From Thioclava nitratireducens (GTDB lineage Bacteria > Pseudomonadota > Alphaproteobacteria > Rhodobacterales > Rhodobacteraceae), in contig NZ_CP019437.1 of the NCBI RefSeq assembly GCF_001940525.2, positions 233,501 through 297,500 of the forward strand: a stretch of DNA of 64,000 nt. The letters run 5' to 3'. Below, piece by piece: positions 55,980 through 64,000 of the stretch. The notes under the pieces were generated by a model. The model had not been told where the DNA came from. It saw nothing but the letters and a program-made list of their open reading frames with translations, and did not search any database. The position numbers were made by a program, and so were the translations under genes. Within the stretch, counting starts at the first letter, position 1. Each line of letters begins with the position of its first letter.

Positions 55980-57326
55980 ATGGGTCGCCTGATCTGCATC
56001 TCGAACCGTATTCCGACCGGGGCCAATCCTTCGGGCGGGCTGGTCGTGGCGCTTGGCGACGTGCTGGAGGAGACCGGCGGCATCTGGATCGGCACCTCCG
56101 GCGAAATCGCGGAGAAACCCGCCGCGGAGCTACGCGAGATCGAGGGCGGGCCGTTCAGGCGCTACTGCTTCGATCTGACCCAGGAAGAGCAGGACAACTA
56201 TTACGCGGGCTATTCCAATTCGGTCCTTTGGCCGCTGTTCCACGGGCGCGCCGATCTGATGGATATCCACCACCTCTATCTGGGCGTCTACAAGCAGGTG
56301 AATCGGCGGATCGCGAAGCTCGTGGCGCCGTTTCTCAAGCCCGACGACCGGATCTGGGTGCAGGATTACCACCTGCTGCCGCTGGCCTACGAGCTGCGCC
56401 TGATGGGCGCGACCAACCCGATCGGTTTCTTCCTTCACACGCCCTTCCCCGGGCCGACCGCGATGCAGGCGCTGCCCAACGGGCGCGAAGTCTGCCAGTG
56501 GATCGCGAATTACGACCTCGTGGGGCTGCAGGCAGAGCGCGACGTGCGGGCCTGCCTCCACTCGATGATCGAGATCGCCGGGGCTTCCGATCTGGGCGCG
56601 GGCTATGTGCATCTCTCGCCGCGCCAATGTCGGATCGCCGCCTTCCCGATTTCGATTGATGCGCGGGAATTCCAGGACCTGGCAGAGGCCGAGTTCGAGA
56701 ACCTCCCCGCCGGGATCGTGAAGGATCATCGCCGGCTGGTGATAGGCGTCGACCGGCTGGATTATTCCAAGGGCGTTCCGCACCGCTTCCGTGCCTTCGG
56801 CGAATTTCTGGAGCGGCACGAGGATTGGCATCGCCACGTCTCGCTGCTGCAGATCTCACCGCCGACCCGCGAGGGCGTGCAGGCCTATGACGATATCCGC
56901 GAAGAGACCGAGCATCTCTCGGGCCGCATCAACGGCCAATTCGCAGACATCCAGTGGGTTCCGATCCGCTTCATCAACCGGGCGGTGCCGCGCGAGGTTC
57001 TGGCGGGGCTCTATCGCGCCTCGCATGTCGCGCTGGTGACGCCGCTGATGGACGGGATGAACCTCGTCGCGAAGGAGTTCATCGCAGCACAGAACCCCGA
57101 CGATCCCGGCGTGCTGATGCTGTCGCAATTTGCCGGCGCGGCCGAGCAGATGGACGCGGCGCTGATGGTGAACCCGCACGACCCGGAACAGGTCGCGACC
57201 TCGATGCTGACTGCGCTGATGATGTCGCGCGGCGAGCGGCGGGAACGCTATCGGTCGCTGATGGAAGGGCTGACCACCTATGACGTGCATTGGTGGTCGA
57301 AGTCCTTCCTCGACGCGCTAGGCTGA
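55980..57326 (+). CDS. otsA: Trehalose-6-phosphate synthase
   Basis: OtsA makes trehalose 6-phosphate from UDP-glucose and glucose 6-phosphate. The 448-residue GT20 product has ISNRIPTGANPSGGLVVAL at the N-terminus, WVQDYHLLPLAYELR, FFLHTPFPGPTAMQALP, GVDRLDYSKGVPHR and MDGMNLVAKEFIAAQ. GAGGAACG precedes the ATG. The gene ends overlapping the convergent methyltransferase gene by 9 bp. Confidence 0.97.
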   Translation: MGRLICISNRIPTGANPSGGLVVALGDVLEETGGIWIGTSGEIAEKPAAELREIEGGPFRRYCFDLTQEEQDNYYAGYSNSVLWPLFHGRADLMDIHHLYLGVYKQVNRRIAKLVAPFLKPDDRIWVQDYHLLPLAYELRLMGATNPIGFFLHTPFPGPTAMQALPNGREVCQWIANYDLVGLQAERDVRACLHSMIEIAGASDLGAGYVHLSPRQCRIAAFPISIDAREFQDLAEAEFENLPAGIVKDHRRLVIGVDRLDYSKGVPHRFRAFGEFLERHEDWHRHVSLLQISPPTREGVQAYDDIREETEHLSGRINGQFADIQWVPIRFINRAVPREVLAGLYRASHVALVTPLMDGMNLVAKEFIAAQNPDDPGVLMLSQFAGAAEQMDAALMVNPHDPEQVATSMLTALMMSRGERRERYRSLMEGLTTYDVHWWSKSFLDALG

Positions 57327-58154
57327 GCCGGGCTTGTCGCCGCTCGGCCGCTCGGTCGTGCCAAGCGCATCGGCCAGCCTCTGCGCCGCCGACCCCGGCC
57401 GCAACGGTTTCTGCTGATCGGGATGCGGCTTCCAGCCGGTGAGCCAGACCATGTCGAAGGTCGCGCGCACCCGGCCATCGGGCTCCTGATAGGTCTCGAT
57501 ATAAAGACGCAACGCCTCGGTCAGCACATCGCGGCGCAGGAAGCGGCGATCACGGGCGGCGAGCGCATTGGTCTCGCCCATCGCGCGCAGGTCCGAAAGA
57601 AGGCGCAGCGGCGTCTCGTAGGTCACCTTGCGCGTCACCGCATCGGCAACCGGCAGCGCCAACCCGGCCCGCTGGATCAGCGCGCCGAGATCACGGATTT
57701 CGCCCATCGGCACGATCCGCGGGCTCAAGCCTCCGGTGATCGTGGCTTCTGCCTGCGCCAGCGCCGCGCGCAGCTCGTTGAGCGTCTGGCCGCCGAACAT
57801 CACGCCGATGAACAGCCCGTCGGGTTTCAGCGCACGCGACGCCTGCACCAGCTGTCCGACCGGATCGTTCGCCCAATGCAGACACAGCGCGTGAACCACG
57901 AGATCATGCGCGCCTTCCTCGAGATCGAGCACATCCGTATCGGCCACCACCTTCGCGTCGGGAAGGATTTCGAGCCAAGGTTCGGGAAAAGCGGAGATCA
58001 GGGCCGGCTCCGTAAAGGTCCTGTTAACCTCTAGCAGTCTTTCCTCGAGCTCAGCCGCCGCGTCCTCGTGCAGGAACAGTTCGGGCGCGCGGGCGGCGCG
58101 TTTCCTGTGGCGCTCGAGCGCCTCGCGGTCGGTCAGAAGGGGCGGCGTATCCAT
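57318..58154 (-). CDS. SAM-dependent methyltransferase-fold protein, NDUFAF5/BioC-like
   Basis: The 278-residue product resembles the NDUFAF5 (C20orf7) group of BioC-like methyltransferase-fold proteins. N-terminal features are RKRAARAPELFLHEDAAAELEERL and EVNRTF. A core with VVADTDVLDLEEGAHDLVVHALCLHW is followed by GLFIGVMFGGQTLNELR. In mitochondria NDUFAF5 modifies an arginine of a complex I subunit; the bacterial role is not established. The classical glycine-rich SAM motif is weak. Its ATG interlocks with that of comF on the opposite strand (CATG). Confidence 0.85.
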   Translation of the reverse strand: MDTPPLLTDREALERHRKRAARAPELFLHEDAAAELEERLLEVNRTFTEPALISAFPEPWLEILPDAKVVADTDVLDLEEGAHDLVVHALCLHWANDPVGQLVQASRALKPDGLFIGVMFGGQTLNELRAALAQAEATITGGLSPRIVPMGEIRDLGALIQRAGLALPVADAVTRKVTYETPLRLLSDLRAMGETNALAARDRRFLRRDVLTEALRLYIETYQEPDGRVRATFDMVWLTGWKPHPDQQKPLRPGSAAQRLADALGTTERPSGDKPGSA

Positions 58155-58911
58155 GGCAGACACCCTTAACGAGGTTCGGGGCCGGATGCTAGCGGCGGGA
58201 CGTCTGGGATTGCGCGCCCTCTTCCCGCCGCTCTGCATCGCCTGCGGCGACGCGGTGGGCACCGATTTTGGCCTCTGCAGCGCCTGCTGGTCGGACGCCA
58301 CTTTCGCGCGCGGCACGGTCTGCGACGCCTGCGGTACGCCCCTGCCCGGGGAAAGCGAGACCGCCATCCTTTGCGACGACTGCCTCACCCATCCGCGCCC
58401 ATGGGCGCAGGGCCGCACGGTGATGCATTACTCTGGCACCGGGCGCGATCTGGTACTGGCGCTGAAACATGGCGACCGGCTCGATCTGGTGCCGCCGCTG
58501 ACCGACTGGATGGCACGCGCCGCCGCGCCGCTTCTGACACCCGACACGCTGATCGCGCCGATCCCGCTGCATCGGCTGCGACTGCTGCGACGACGCTACA
58601 ACCAAGCGGCGGAACTCGCGCGCGCGCTTGCCCGGCGCACCGGGCACGCCTATTGCGCCGATCTCTTCACCCGCACCCGCGCCACCGCGAGCCAGAAAGG
58701 GAAAAGCCGCGAGGAGCGCCGCACCAATCTCGACGGTGCGATCACCGTCGCGCCGCGCCGCGCCGCGCTGCTGCAGGGGCGCCCGCTTCTCATCGTCGAT
58801 GACGTGATGACTTCGGGGGCCACGCTTTCCGCTGCGACGGAGGCAGCGCAAAATGCCGGGGCAGAGCGGATCTGTGCTGTGACACTGGCACGCGTTGCGA
58901 AGGCGCCCTAA
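58153..58911 (+). CDS. comF: ComF family phosphoribosyltransferase-like protein
   Basis: ComF-like proteins pair an N-terminal zinc ribbon with a PRTase fold and are linked to DNA uptake in competent bacteria. The 252-residue product has Cys pairs CIACGD, CSACW, CDACG and CDDC in the first 85 residues. The PRTase motif LLIVDDVMTSGATLSAATEA is near residue 214. ATG 58153 has AAGGGG 10 bases upstream. ATG 58186 (241 residues) is an alternative that would avoid the start-codon overlap with the divergent gene. Confidence 0.9.
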   Translation: MADTLNEVRGRMLAAGRLGLRALFPPLCIACGDAVGTDFGLCSACWSDATFARGTVCDACGTPLPGESETAILCDDCLTHPRPWAQGRTVMHYSGTGRDLVLALKHGDRLDLVPPLTDWMARAAAPLLTPDTLIAPIPLHRLRLLRRRYNQAAELARALARRTGHAYCADLFTRTRATASQKGKSREERRTNLDGAITVAPRRAALLQGRPLLIVDDVMTSGATLSAATEAAQNAGAERICAVTLARVAKAP

Positions 58912-58946
58912 ATCCCTATAGTCTCGCAGACCAAAGGGAATACACT

Positions 58947-59204
58947 ATGAAACGCGTCGAAATCTACGTCACCAGCACCTGCCCCTTCTGCATCCGGGCC
59001 AAGCGCCTGTTGGACAAGAAGGGCATCTCCTACGAGGAAACCGATGTGGGCCGCGAGCCGCAACTGCGCGCCGCGATGACCCAACGTGCCAATGGCCGCC
59101 GGACCGTCCCGCAGATCTTCATCGGCGGCGAGCCGATCGGCGGCTGCGACGAGCTGCATGCGCTCGAGCATGCGGGTAAACTCGATCAGATGCTGGCGGG
59201 CTGA
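58947..59204 (+). CDS. grxC: Glutaredoxin 3
   Basis: GrxC is a dithiol glutaredoxin that reduces disulfides with glutathione. The 85-residue product has the CPFC active site (Cys12, Cys15), the cis-Pro segment RRTVPQIFIGGEPIGGCDEL, and the usual length. It sits 35 bp after comF and 2 bp before the nitrilase-family gene, in a run of same-strand genes. Confidence 0.96.
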   Translation: MKRVEIYVTSTCPFCIRAKRLLDKKGISYEETDVGREPQLRAAMTQRANGRRTVPQIFIGGEPIGGCDELHALEHAGKLDQMLAG

Positions 59205-59206
59205 CG

Positions 59207-60034
59207 ATGAAGGCGGCGCTCGTTCAGCTTTCGGTCACGGATGATCCGGCACGGAACCTGCCGGTCACGATCGATTTCATCCGCGATGCCGCGTCGAAAG
59301 GCGCGCAACTGATCGCGACGCCCGAGTGCACCAACCTGATCTCGTCGGATCGCGCCCATCAGAACGCGGTCCTGCAGCACGAGCATCACGATCCGACGCT
59401 GGAGGCGCTTTGCAACGAGGCAGAGCGCCTCGGCGTCTATATCCTGATCGGCTCGCTCTGCCTGAAATCCGGAGACGATGCGCGCTTCGCCAATCGCTCC
59501 TTCCTGATCGGGCGCAAGGGCAATATCAAAGCCCGCTACGACAAGATCCACATGTTCGACGTGGATGTGTCCGAGACCGAACGCTACCGCGAATCCGAAG
59601 CCTACCGGCCCGGGCGCGAGGCGGTTCTGGGCGCCACGAAATACGCCCAGCTGGGCCTGTCGGTCTGCTACGATCTGCGCTTCCCACATCTCTACCGGAC
59701 GCTGGCGCAGGCCGGGGCGCAGGTCTTGACGATCCCAGCGGCGTTCAACGACACGACCGGGGCCGCCCATTGGGAGGTTTTGGTACGTGCCCGCGCGATC
59801 GAGAACACATGCTTCGTGCTCGCGCCCGCGCAATGCGGCACCCATGCCGCGCATGGCGGTCGACCGCGCCGGACTTGGGGCCATTCGCTGGCGGTCGATC
59901 CATGGGGCAAGGTGCTGGCCGATGGCGGCACCGAGCCCGGCGTGACGCTCGTTGATCTCGATCTCGACCAGGTGGACGCGGTGCGCTCGCGGCTGCGCTC
60001 CTTGTTCCATGACCGGAGCTTCGACGGACCGTGA
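59207..60034 (+). CDS. Carbon-nitrogen hydrolase (nitrilase superfamily)
   Basis: The 275-residue product has the Glu-Lys-Cys catalytic triad: Glu40 (ATPECTNLIS), Lys113 (YDKIHMFDVD) and Cys154 (LSVCYDLRFPHLYR). The sequence around the Lys and the DVDVSETERYRES segment match the Nit1/deaminated-glutathione amidase branch, and a glutaredoxin gene directly upstream fits glutathione metabolism. Omega-amidase is an alternative. The stop overlaps the GTG start of the MarR gene. Confidence 0.9.
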   Translation: MKAALVQLSVTDDPARNLPVTIDFIRDAASKGAQLIATPECTNLISSDRAHQNAVLQHEHHDPTLEALCNEAERLGVYILIGSLCLKSGDDARFANRSFLIGRKGNIKARYDKIHMFDVDVSETERYRESEAYRPGREAVLGATKYAQLGLSVCYDLRFPHLYRTLAQAGAQVLTIPAAFNDTTGAAHWEVLVRARAIENTCFVLAPAQCGTHAAHGGRPRRTWGHSLAVDPWGKVLADGGTEPGVTLVDLDLDQVDAVRSRLRSLFHDRSFDGP

Positions 60035-60477
60035 GCACCTTGCCCGAGAACGATCCGCTCGCCGCGACGCTGTTCGCCGAGGTCTTCATGGCCGATCAAC
60101 TGGCGCGCAACGTGGTGAGCCGCGCCCTGCCGAAGGGTATGGAAATCTCGCATTTCTCGGTGCTTAACCTGCTGGCCCATATCAACGAGGAACGCACGCC
60201 CGCCCAACTGGCCGAGGCGCTGCATGTCACCCGCGGTGCGATGACCAACACGCTCGCCAAGCTGGAATGGGCGGGGCATGTGCATATCCGGCCCGACTGG
60301 GACGATGCGCGGCGCAAATGGGTCTCGCTCTCGCCCTCGGGACGGCGCGCGCGTGATGCCGCGCTGGCCTCGCTGATGCCGATCATCGGGGGGATCGTGC
60401 GCGACCTCGGTCCCGAAAAGGTCCGAGCCACCCTGCCGGTGCTCCGCGAATTGCGCGCCCGCCTCGGTCAGGCCTGA
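60031..60477 (+). CDS. MarR-family transcriptional regulator
   Basis: The 148-residue product is a winged-helix regulator that would bind DNA as a dimer. The core is FSVLNLLAHINEERTPAQLAEALHVTRGAMTNTLAKLEWAG (in parts, about residues 42-82), with the wing at HIRPDWDDARRKWVSLSPSGRRA. It starts with GTG overlapping the preceding stop (GTGA), so it belongs to the comF-grxC-amidase run. Its ligand and targets are unknown. A repeat copy follows its stop. Confidence 0.9.
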   Translation: MSTLPENDPLAATLFAEVFMADQLARNVVSRALPKGMEISHFSVLNLLAHINEERTPAQLAEALHVTRGAMTNTLAKLEWAGHVHIRPDWDDARRKWVSLSPSGRRARDAALASLMPIIGGIVRDLGPEKVRATLPVLRELRARLGQA

Positions 60478-60484
60478 ACGGATC

Positions 60485-60540
60485 GGGGGGCTCTGCCCCT
60501 CTGGCCTGCGGCCATTCACCCCGGGATATTTCCGCCAAGC
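60485..60540 (+). repeat. Intergenic GC-hairpin/GGGATATTT repeat, copy D1
   Basis: GGGGGGCTCTGCCCC hairpin, GGCCTGCGGCC hairpin, then CCCCGGGATATTTCCGCCAAG, beginning 7 bp after the MarR-gene stop. The second hairpin loop differs from C1 while its stem is preserved. Confidence 0.72.
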
Positions 60541-60571
60541 CGAAATCCGGATTTTCGCTCTTCTTCAAATA

Positions 60572-60590
60572 CCCTAGGAGAGCGCGGTAC
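60572..60590 (-). repeat. Degenerate half-copy of the GGGATATTT repeat, copy D2
   Basis: TTCAAATACCCTAGGAG resembles the TCAAATATCCCGGGGG box of copy C2 with three changes, facing copy D1. The GC hairpin is not clear. Confidence 0.35.
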
Positions 60591-60677
60591 GCTTGAGGTC
60601 GGAGTTCCCTTTTTCCCTTTTGATTGTCGTCCTCCGGCGACGGCGGCGGAGCCCCCTTTCAACGTTGCGAAAACGAA

Positions 60678-60705
60678 AAGACCCCGCCGTTTCGCACGGC
60701 GGGGC
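60678..60705 (-). terminator. Rho-independent terminator downstream of ccrM
   Basis: CCCCGCCGT (60682-60690) pairs with ACGGCGGGG (60696-60704). On the minus strand the hairpin is followed by TCTTTTCGTTTT. It lies about 70 bp past the ccrM stop. Confidence 0.85.
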
Positions 60706-60772
60706 AAGGCGCGTGCCGAGGAGCGGTCCTCAGGCACCGGCGGTAACTTCTAATTCTTGAGAGAGCAGAGCC

Positions 60773-61936
<1,164 letters not shown>

Positions 61937-61952
61937 CTATGGCTATAAAAAT

Positions 61953-61991
61953 GAGTCAAAGCCGATTCATCGTCAATTTCTTTTTTGAATC
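61953..61991. promoter_or_regulatory. Cluster of three GANTC methylation sites upstream of ccrM
   Basis: GAGTC (61953-61957), GATTC (61964-61968) and GAATC (61987-61991) fall within 39 bp, between rnhB and ccrM; the last overlaps the rnhB stop codon. CcrM methylates GANTC, so the cluster could feed back on ccrM transcription. Confidence 0.65.
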
Positions 61992-62625
61992 AAGGGCTTA
62001 TATAATTCGCTTGGCACAAGATATTGTGGACCGGCTTGAAGCTTCGTCTATGAACGGGGGTAACCCCTAAATCTAGAAGCGCCTGCAGATGATCCTTGGT
62101 CGCGTAGCCCGCATTTCGTTCCCAGCCGTAGCCAGGATACTGTTGCGCCAAATCCACCATGAGCAAATCGCGGGCCTCTTTCGCGAGGATCGAGGCCGCC
62201 GCGATCGACAGGCAGCGCGCGTCGCCCTTCACGACCGGCTCGCAGGAAAGTTGCAGATCGGACGGCACGCGGTTGCCATCGACGAGGACGTGATCGGCGA
62301 TCCGGGCGAGGCCTGTGACCGCCCGGCACATCGCGAGATGCGAGGCGTGATAGATATTAAGCTCGTCGATCTCCTCGACGCTGGCATGGGCCACGCAGAA
62401 CTCGGCGCAGTCCATGATCCGGGCCGCCAGATCGGCGCGGCGCTTCGCGCTGAGCTTCTTCGAATCGTTGAGCCCCTCGGGAATGCAGGCTGGATCGAGA
62501 ATTACCGCGGCAGCGGTGACGGGCCCGCAAAGCGGTCCGCGGCCGACTTCGTCCACGCCCGCGACGACAATCAGGCCGCGCGCGAAGGCGGCTTCTTCGA
62601 AGGAGAAGTCAGGTGAGTCTGCCAT
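61990..62625 (-). CDS. rnhB: Ribonuclease HII
   Basis: RNase HII cuts RNA in RNA-DNA hybrids and removes misincorporated ribonucleotides. The 211-residue product has the catalytic [16 protein letters not shown] (Asp25, Glu26), [19 protein letters not shown] with a third Asp, and [14 protein letters not shown]. The start MADSPDFS at 62625 is chosen since the longer frame overlaps a terminator and has no family similarity; AGGTGAGT is a weak site. It precedes ccrM, a pairing common in alphaproteobacteria. Confidence 0.96.
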   Translation of the reverse strand: MADSPDFSFEEAAFARGLIVVAGVDEVGRGPLCGPVTAAAVILDPACIPEGLNDSKKLSAKRRADLAARIMDCAEFCVAHASVEEIDELNIYHASHLAMCRAVTGLARIADHVLVDGNRVPSDLQLSCEPVVKGDARCLSIAAASILAKEARDLLMVDLAQQYPGYGWERNAGYATKDHLQALLDLGVTPVHRRSFKPVHNILCQANYISP

Positions 62626-62663
62626 GCGTTGGGAATGCCCCGAACCGGCAGGTCTGTTCAATG

Positions 62664-62690
62664 AAAAAGCGGGGACCCGAAGGCCCCCGC
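62664..62690 (-). terminator. Terminator of the Arg-rich secreted-protein gene
   Basis: On the minus strand GCGGGG, a 10-base centre that can pair further, CCCCGC, then TTTTT. It lies about 40 bp after the stop at 62730 and before rnhB. Confidence 0.88.
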
Positions 62691-62729
62691 ACTGCTCGAC
62701 GACGCTCTTCTTGGCGTCTGCCGCATGTC

Positions 62730-63275
62730 TTAACGCCGGCGGAGACGGATACCGCGATCCTCCAGGCAGTTGCTGCCGTAGACTTTCTCGACCCCGTGAC
62801 GCCCGGTGCGCATCGTGAAGGCGCAGTTGGCGGGCAGCGTACGCTCTGTGCGGCGGTCGAGGCAGGAGGCGGAAACCACCTCGCCCCAGCCGCGGCGGGT
62901 CTTCACGCGCTGCACGCATTCCGCAGGCAGGTAGATGCGGTCTCGGTCATGGCGATAGCGGTCGTGGTCGTAGCGTTCCTGCGCGCGCTTGCGGCGGGCT
63001 TCGGCGGCGCGACGCTCGCGCTCGCGGCGTTCACGCTCCAGTCGGCGCTGCCGGTCCTGCCAGCTTTCATAGCGCGGCTGCGCCTTCTTCGCCTTGTGGT
63101 CGTTCTTGTTCATACCGTCGAGCAGCAACGCGGCGGCACCGACCCCAAGCAGGATGGTTAGCGCCTGACGGTCCTTCTTGCCCAGCGCGGCGGCGGGCGT
63201 GGCACTGATCGCGACGGAGCCCAGCGCGAGGGCGAGGGCGGTGATGGCGGCGGTGGCCTTGGTCTTGAGGCTCAT
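62730..63275 (-). CDS. Secreted protein with charged helix and Cys-containing C-terminal repeats, unknown function
   Basis: The 181-residue product has a signal peptide (about residues 1-30, ending TPAAA). A short hydrophobic stretch ([17 protein letters not shown]) precedes a highly charged Arg/Glu/Asp helix (about 65-112). The C-terminal part has four Cys in two similar units ([23 protein letters not shown] in parts; [24 protein letters not shown] in parts), which look like an internal duplication. No functional domain recognised. Disulfides within each unit are plausible. Confidence 0.75.
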   Translation of the reverse strand: MSLKTKATAAITALALALGSVAISATPAAALGKKDRQALTILLGVGAAALLLDGMNKNDHKAKKAQPRYESWQDRQRRLERERRERERRAAEARRKRAQERYDHDRYRHDRDRIYLPAECVQRVKTRRGWGEVVSASCLDRRTERTLPANCAFTMRTGRHGVEKVYGSNCLEDRGIRLRRR

Positions 63276-63351
63276 GGCTTCGGTCCTTTCACTCGGCAGC
63301 CCGAAGGCCGCGTGACGTCGATGAACCGAGATTGGGCCGGGGGTCGAAAGT

Positions 63352-63418
63352 CAGGCAATAACGGCCCCCTGCTATCGGATAACAGACCGGCCAACCCCCT
63401 TTGGCTATTGAATAACAC
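63352..63418 (+). promoter_or_regulatory. Three ATAAC boxes between divergent secreted-protein genes
   Basis: GCTATCGGATAACA (63371-63384) and GCTATTGAATAACA (63404-63417) are near-identical direct repeats 33 bp apart. A partial copy, GGCAATAACGG (63354-63364), lies 21 bp before the first, measured ATAAC to ATAAC. Each full copy contains TAT-N3-ATA dyad symmetry. This resembles tandem binding sites for one regulator; no regulator is identified. Confidence 0.4.
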
Positions 63419-63443
63419 GGGCATTGCGCGCAGCGTGTTCCAC

Positions 63444-63725
63444 ATGAAACATGCAGTCCTCATATTGGCGTTTCTCGCCTCTGCCTCGGCCGCGCAGGCC
63501 GAGTGCTATGCCGACTACAAGGCCAAGCGCGACAACCCGTTGCAGCTGCAATACGGGGTTGCGCAGGTCTCGGACTCGGCCTGTTCGAAAAAGGCGGCGG
63601 CGCGCGAATTGGCGCCGAAGCTGAAAGCCGATGGGTGGACCTTGCTGACGGTTCTCTCCACATTCGGCCCCGATGGCTTGGAGCAAAGGAAGGCCAGTGC
63701 CGGACAATATTTCCTCCGTTACTGA
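63444..63725 (+). CDS. Small secreted protein of unknown function
   Basis: The 93-residue product has a signal peptide (MKHAVLILAFLASASAAQA) followed by a short mature domain starting ECYADYKAKRDNPLQLQYG and ending ASAGQYFLRY. Two Cys (about residues 21 and 43) may pair. I do not recognise a characterised domain, though the mature part is well ordered in composition. ATG 63444 is chosen because it begins the signal peptide. Its end overlaps the next gene's start by 29 bp. Confidence 0.75.
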   Translation: MKHAVLILAFLASASAAQAECYADYKAKRDNPLQLQYGVAQVSDSACSKKAAARELAPKLKADGWTLLTVLSTFGPDGLEQRKASAGQYFLRY

Positions 63726-64000
63726 CAGTTTGCGATTGGGCTCGCGCGCGGTCGTGGGCGGGATCGTCGCCGTGGTTGCGATTCTCGCGGTCGCTGCGGT
63801 GCTACTATTCGCGAACCTGCCGAATGCGGATGCGTTCAACGCGCGAGTCGAGCAGATCTTCGTGCAAAACGACAACCTGACCTCGCAGGCCGAAATCAAA
63901 CTGCTGGAGGTGCTCGCGCAATCGGGCACCGCGTTCTCTGATGTGCTGGCGAATTACCGGGTAATCATCTTCATCCTGCTGATCTTCGCCGCCGCGTTGC
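63697..64000 (+). CDS. Membrane protein, N-terminal part (runs off window end)
   Basis: An open frame from GTG 63697 (AAGGAAGG a few bases upstream) runs to base 64000, giving about 101 residues. It has an N-terminal cytoplasmic stretch and a transmembrane helix (about residues 20-42, VVGGIVAVVAILAVAAVLLF). A soluble loop with FNARVEQIFVQNDNLTSQAEIKLLE in parts follows, then a second hydrophobic segment (VIIFILLIFAAAL) at the window edge. Function unknown. The overlap with the preceding secreted-protein gene suggests a coupled pair. Confidence 0.7.
   Translation, partial: MPDNISSVTDSLRLGSRAVVGGIVAVVAILAVAAVLLFANLPNADAFNARVEQIFVQNDNLTSQAEIKLLEVLAQSGTAFSDVLANYRVIIFILLIFAAAL

Noticed and set aside
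60516..60737. 73-codon minus-strand frame in the gap after the MarR gene
   Set aside because: It runs through a repeat copy and the ccrM terminator, with no ribosome-binding site or domain.

Overview
The window reads as a core chromosomal segment of an alphaproteobacterium of the Rhodobacteraceae/Paracoccaceae type. Supporting signs are high GC with GC-rich third positions, the fliI | flgBC-fliE-fliQ-flgFG-flgA-flgH flagellar order, a CcrM-type GANTC methyltransferase next to rnhB, a DUF4170-waaA-lpxK lipid A/Kdo operon, the rimP-nusA-ylxR-infB operon, CTTG-N17/18-CYTATNT heat-shock promoters, and a family of short intergenic GGGATATTT/GC-hairpin repeats. The genus cannot be fixed from the sequence alone. 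I saw no rRNA, tRNA, CRISPR, insertion sequence, prophage or integron. Coding density is very high, and no gap without a gene exceeds 300 bases. The largest gaps are about 295 bp (60478-60772), 219 bp (30608-30826) and 205 bp (24809-25013 and 43148-43352).

Layout. 1-5.4 kb: flagellar basal-body genes on the minus strand with fliI divergent. 5.4-11.9 kb: TSUP permease, CPBP membrane protease, accD, folC, an LLM flavin oxidoreductase and zapE. 11.9-16.6 kb: a TIM-barrel isomerase, the DUF4170-waaA-lpxK operon, and a DUF721 plus DsbA-like pair. 16.7-19.6 kb: mutY, an AlkB-type membrane alkane hydroxylase, and an unrelated AlkB-type DNA/RNA demethylase. 19.8-23.8 kb: dnaK-dnaJ and radC. 23.8-30.6 kb: a secreted unknown, secA, a parvulin foldase, argJ and mutT. 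30.8-36.2 kb: the rimP-nusA-ylxR-infB translation operon behind a possible attenuator. 36.3-43.1 kb: tspO, prolyl aminopeptidase, ubiG, mog, argG, a Gly-rich secreted protein and ilvA. 43.3-45.2 kb: a divergent Hpt / REC-PP2C signalling pair. 45.2-51.6 kb: two Nudix genes, hslO, a CCA/poly(A) polymerase-family gene, an MsbA-like ABC exporter and a TrmA/RlmD-type RNA methyltransferase. 51.7-53.9 kb: an envelope cluster of two L,D-transpeptidase-fold proteins, a CAP lipoprotein and a small His/Asp-rich secreted protein. 54-60.5 kb: hemH, otsB-otsA, a methyltransferase, comF, grxC, a nitrilase-family amidase and a MarR regulator. 60.8-64 kb: ccrM, rnhB, two secreted unknowns, and a membrane protein that runs off the end.

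The genes are mostly housekeeping. The regulatory DNA holds the more interesting signals: two matching RpoH-type promoters (dnaK and hslO), three GANTC sites in front of the GANTC methyltransferase gene, a near-consensus CtrA box between the divergent flagellar operons, a promoter-leader-terminator arrangement in front of rimP-nusA, a stop-codon-abutting repeat family, and helically spaced ATAAC boxes between two divergent secreted-protein genes. I found no clear wholly new multi-gene system. The best candidates for undescribed biology are the Hpt/REC-PP2C pair, the YkuD-CAP-YkuD envelope cluster, and the secreted unknowns at 23.8, 40.6 and 62.7-64 kb.
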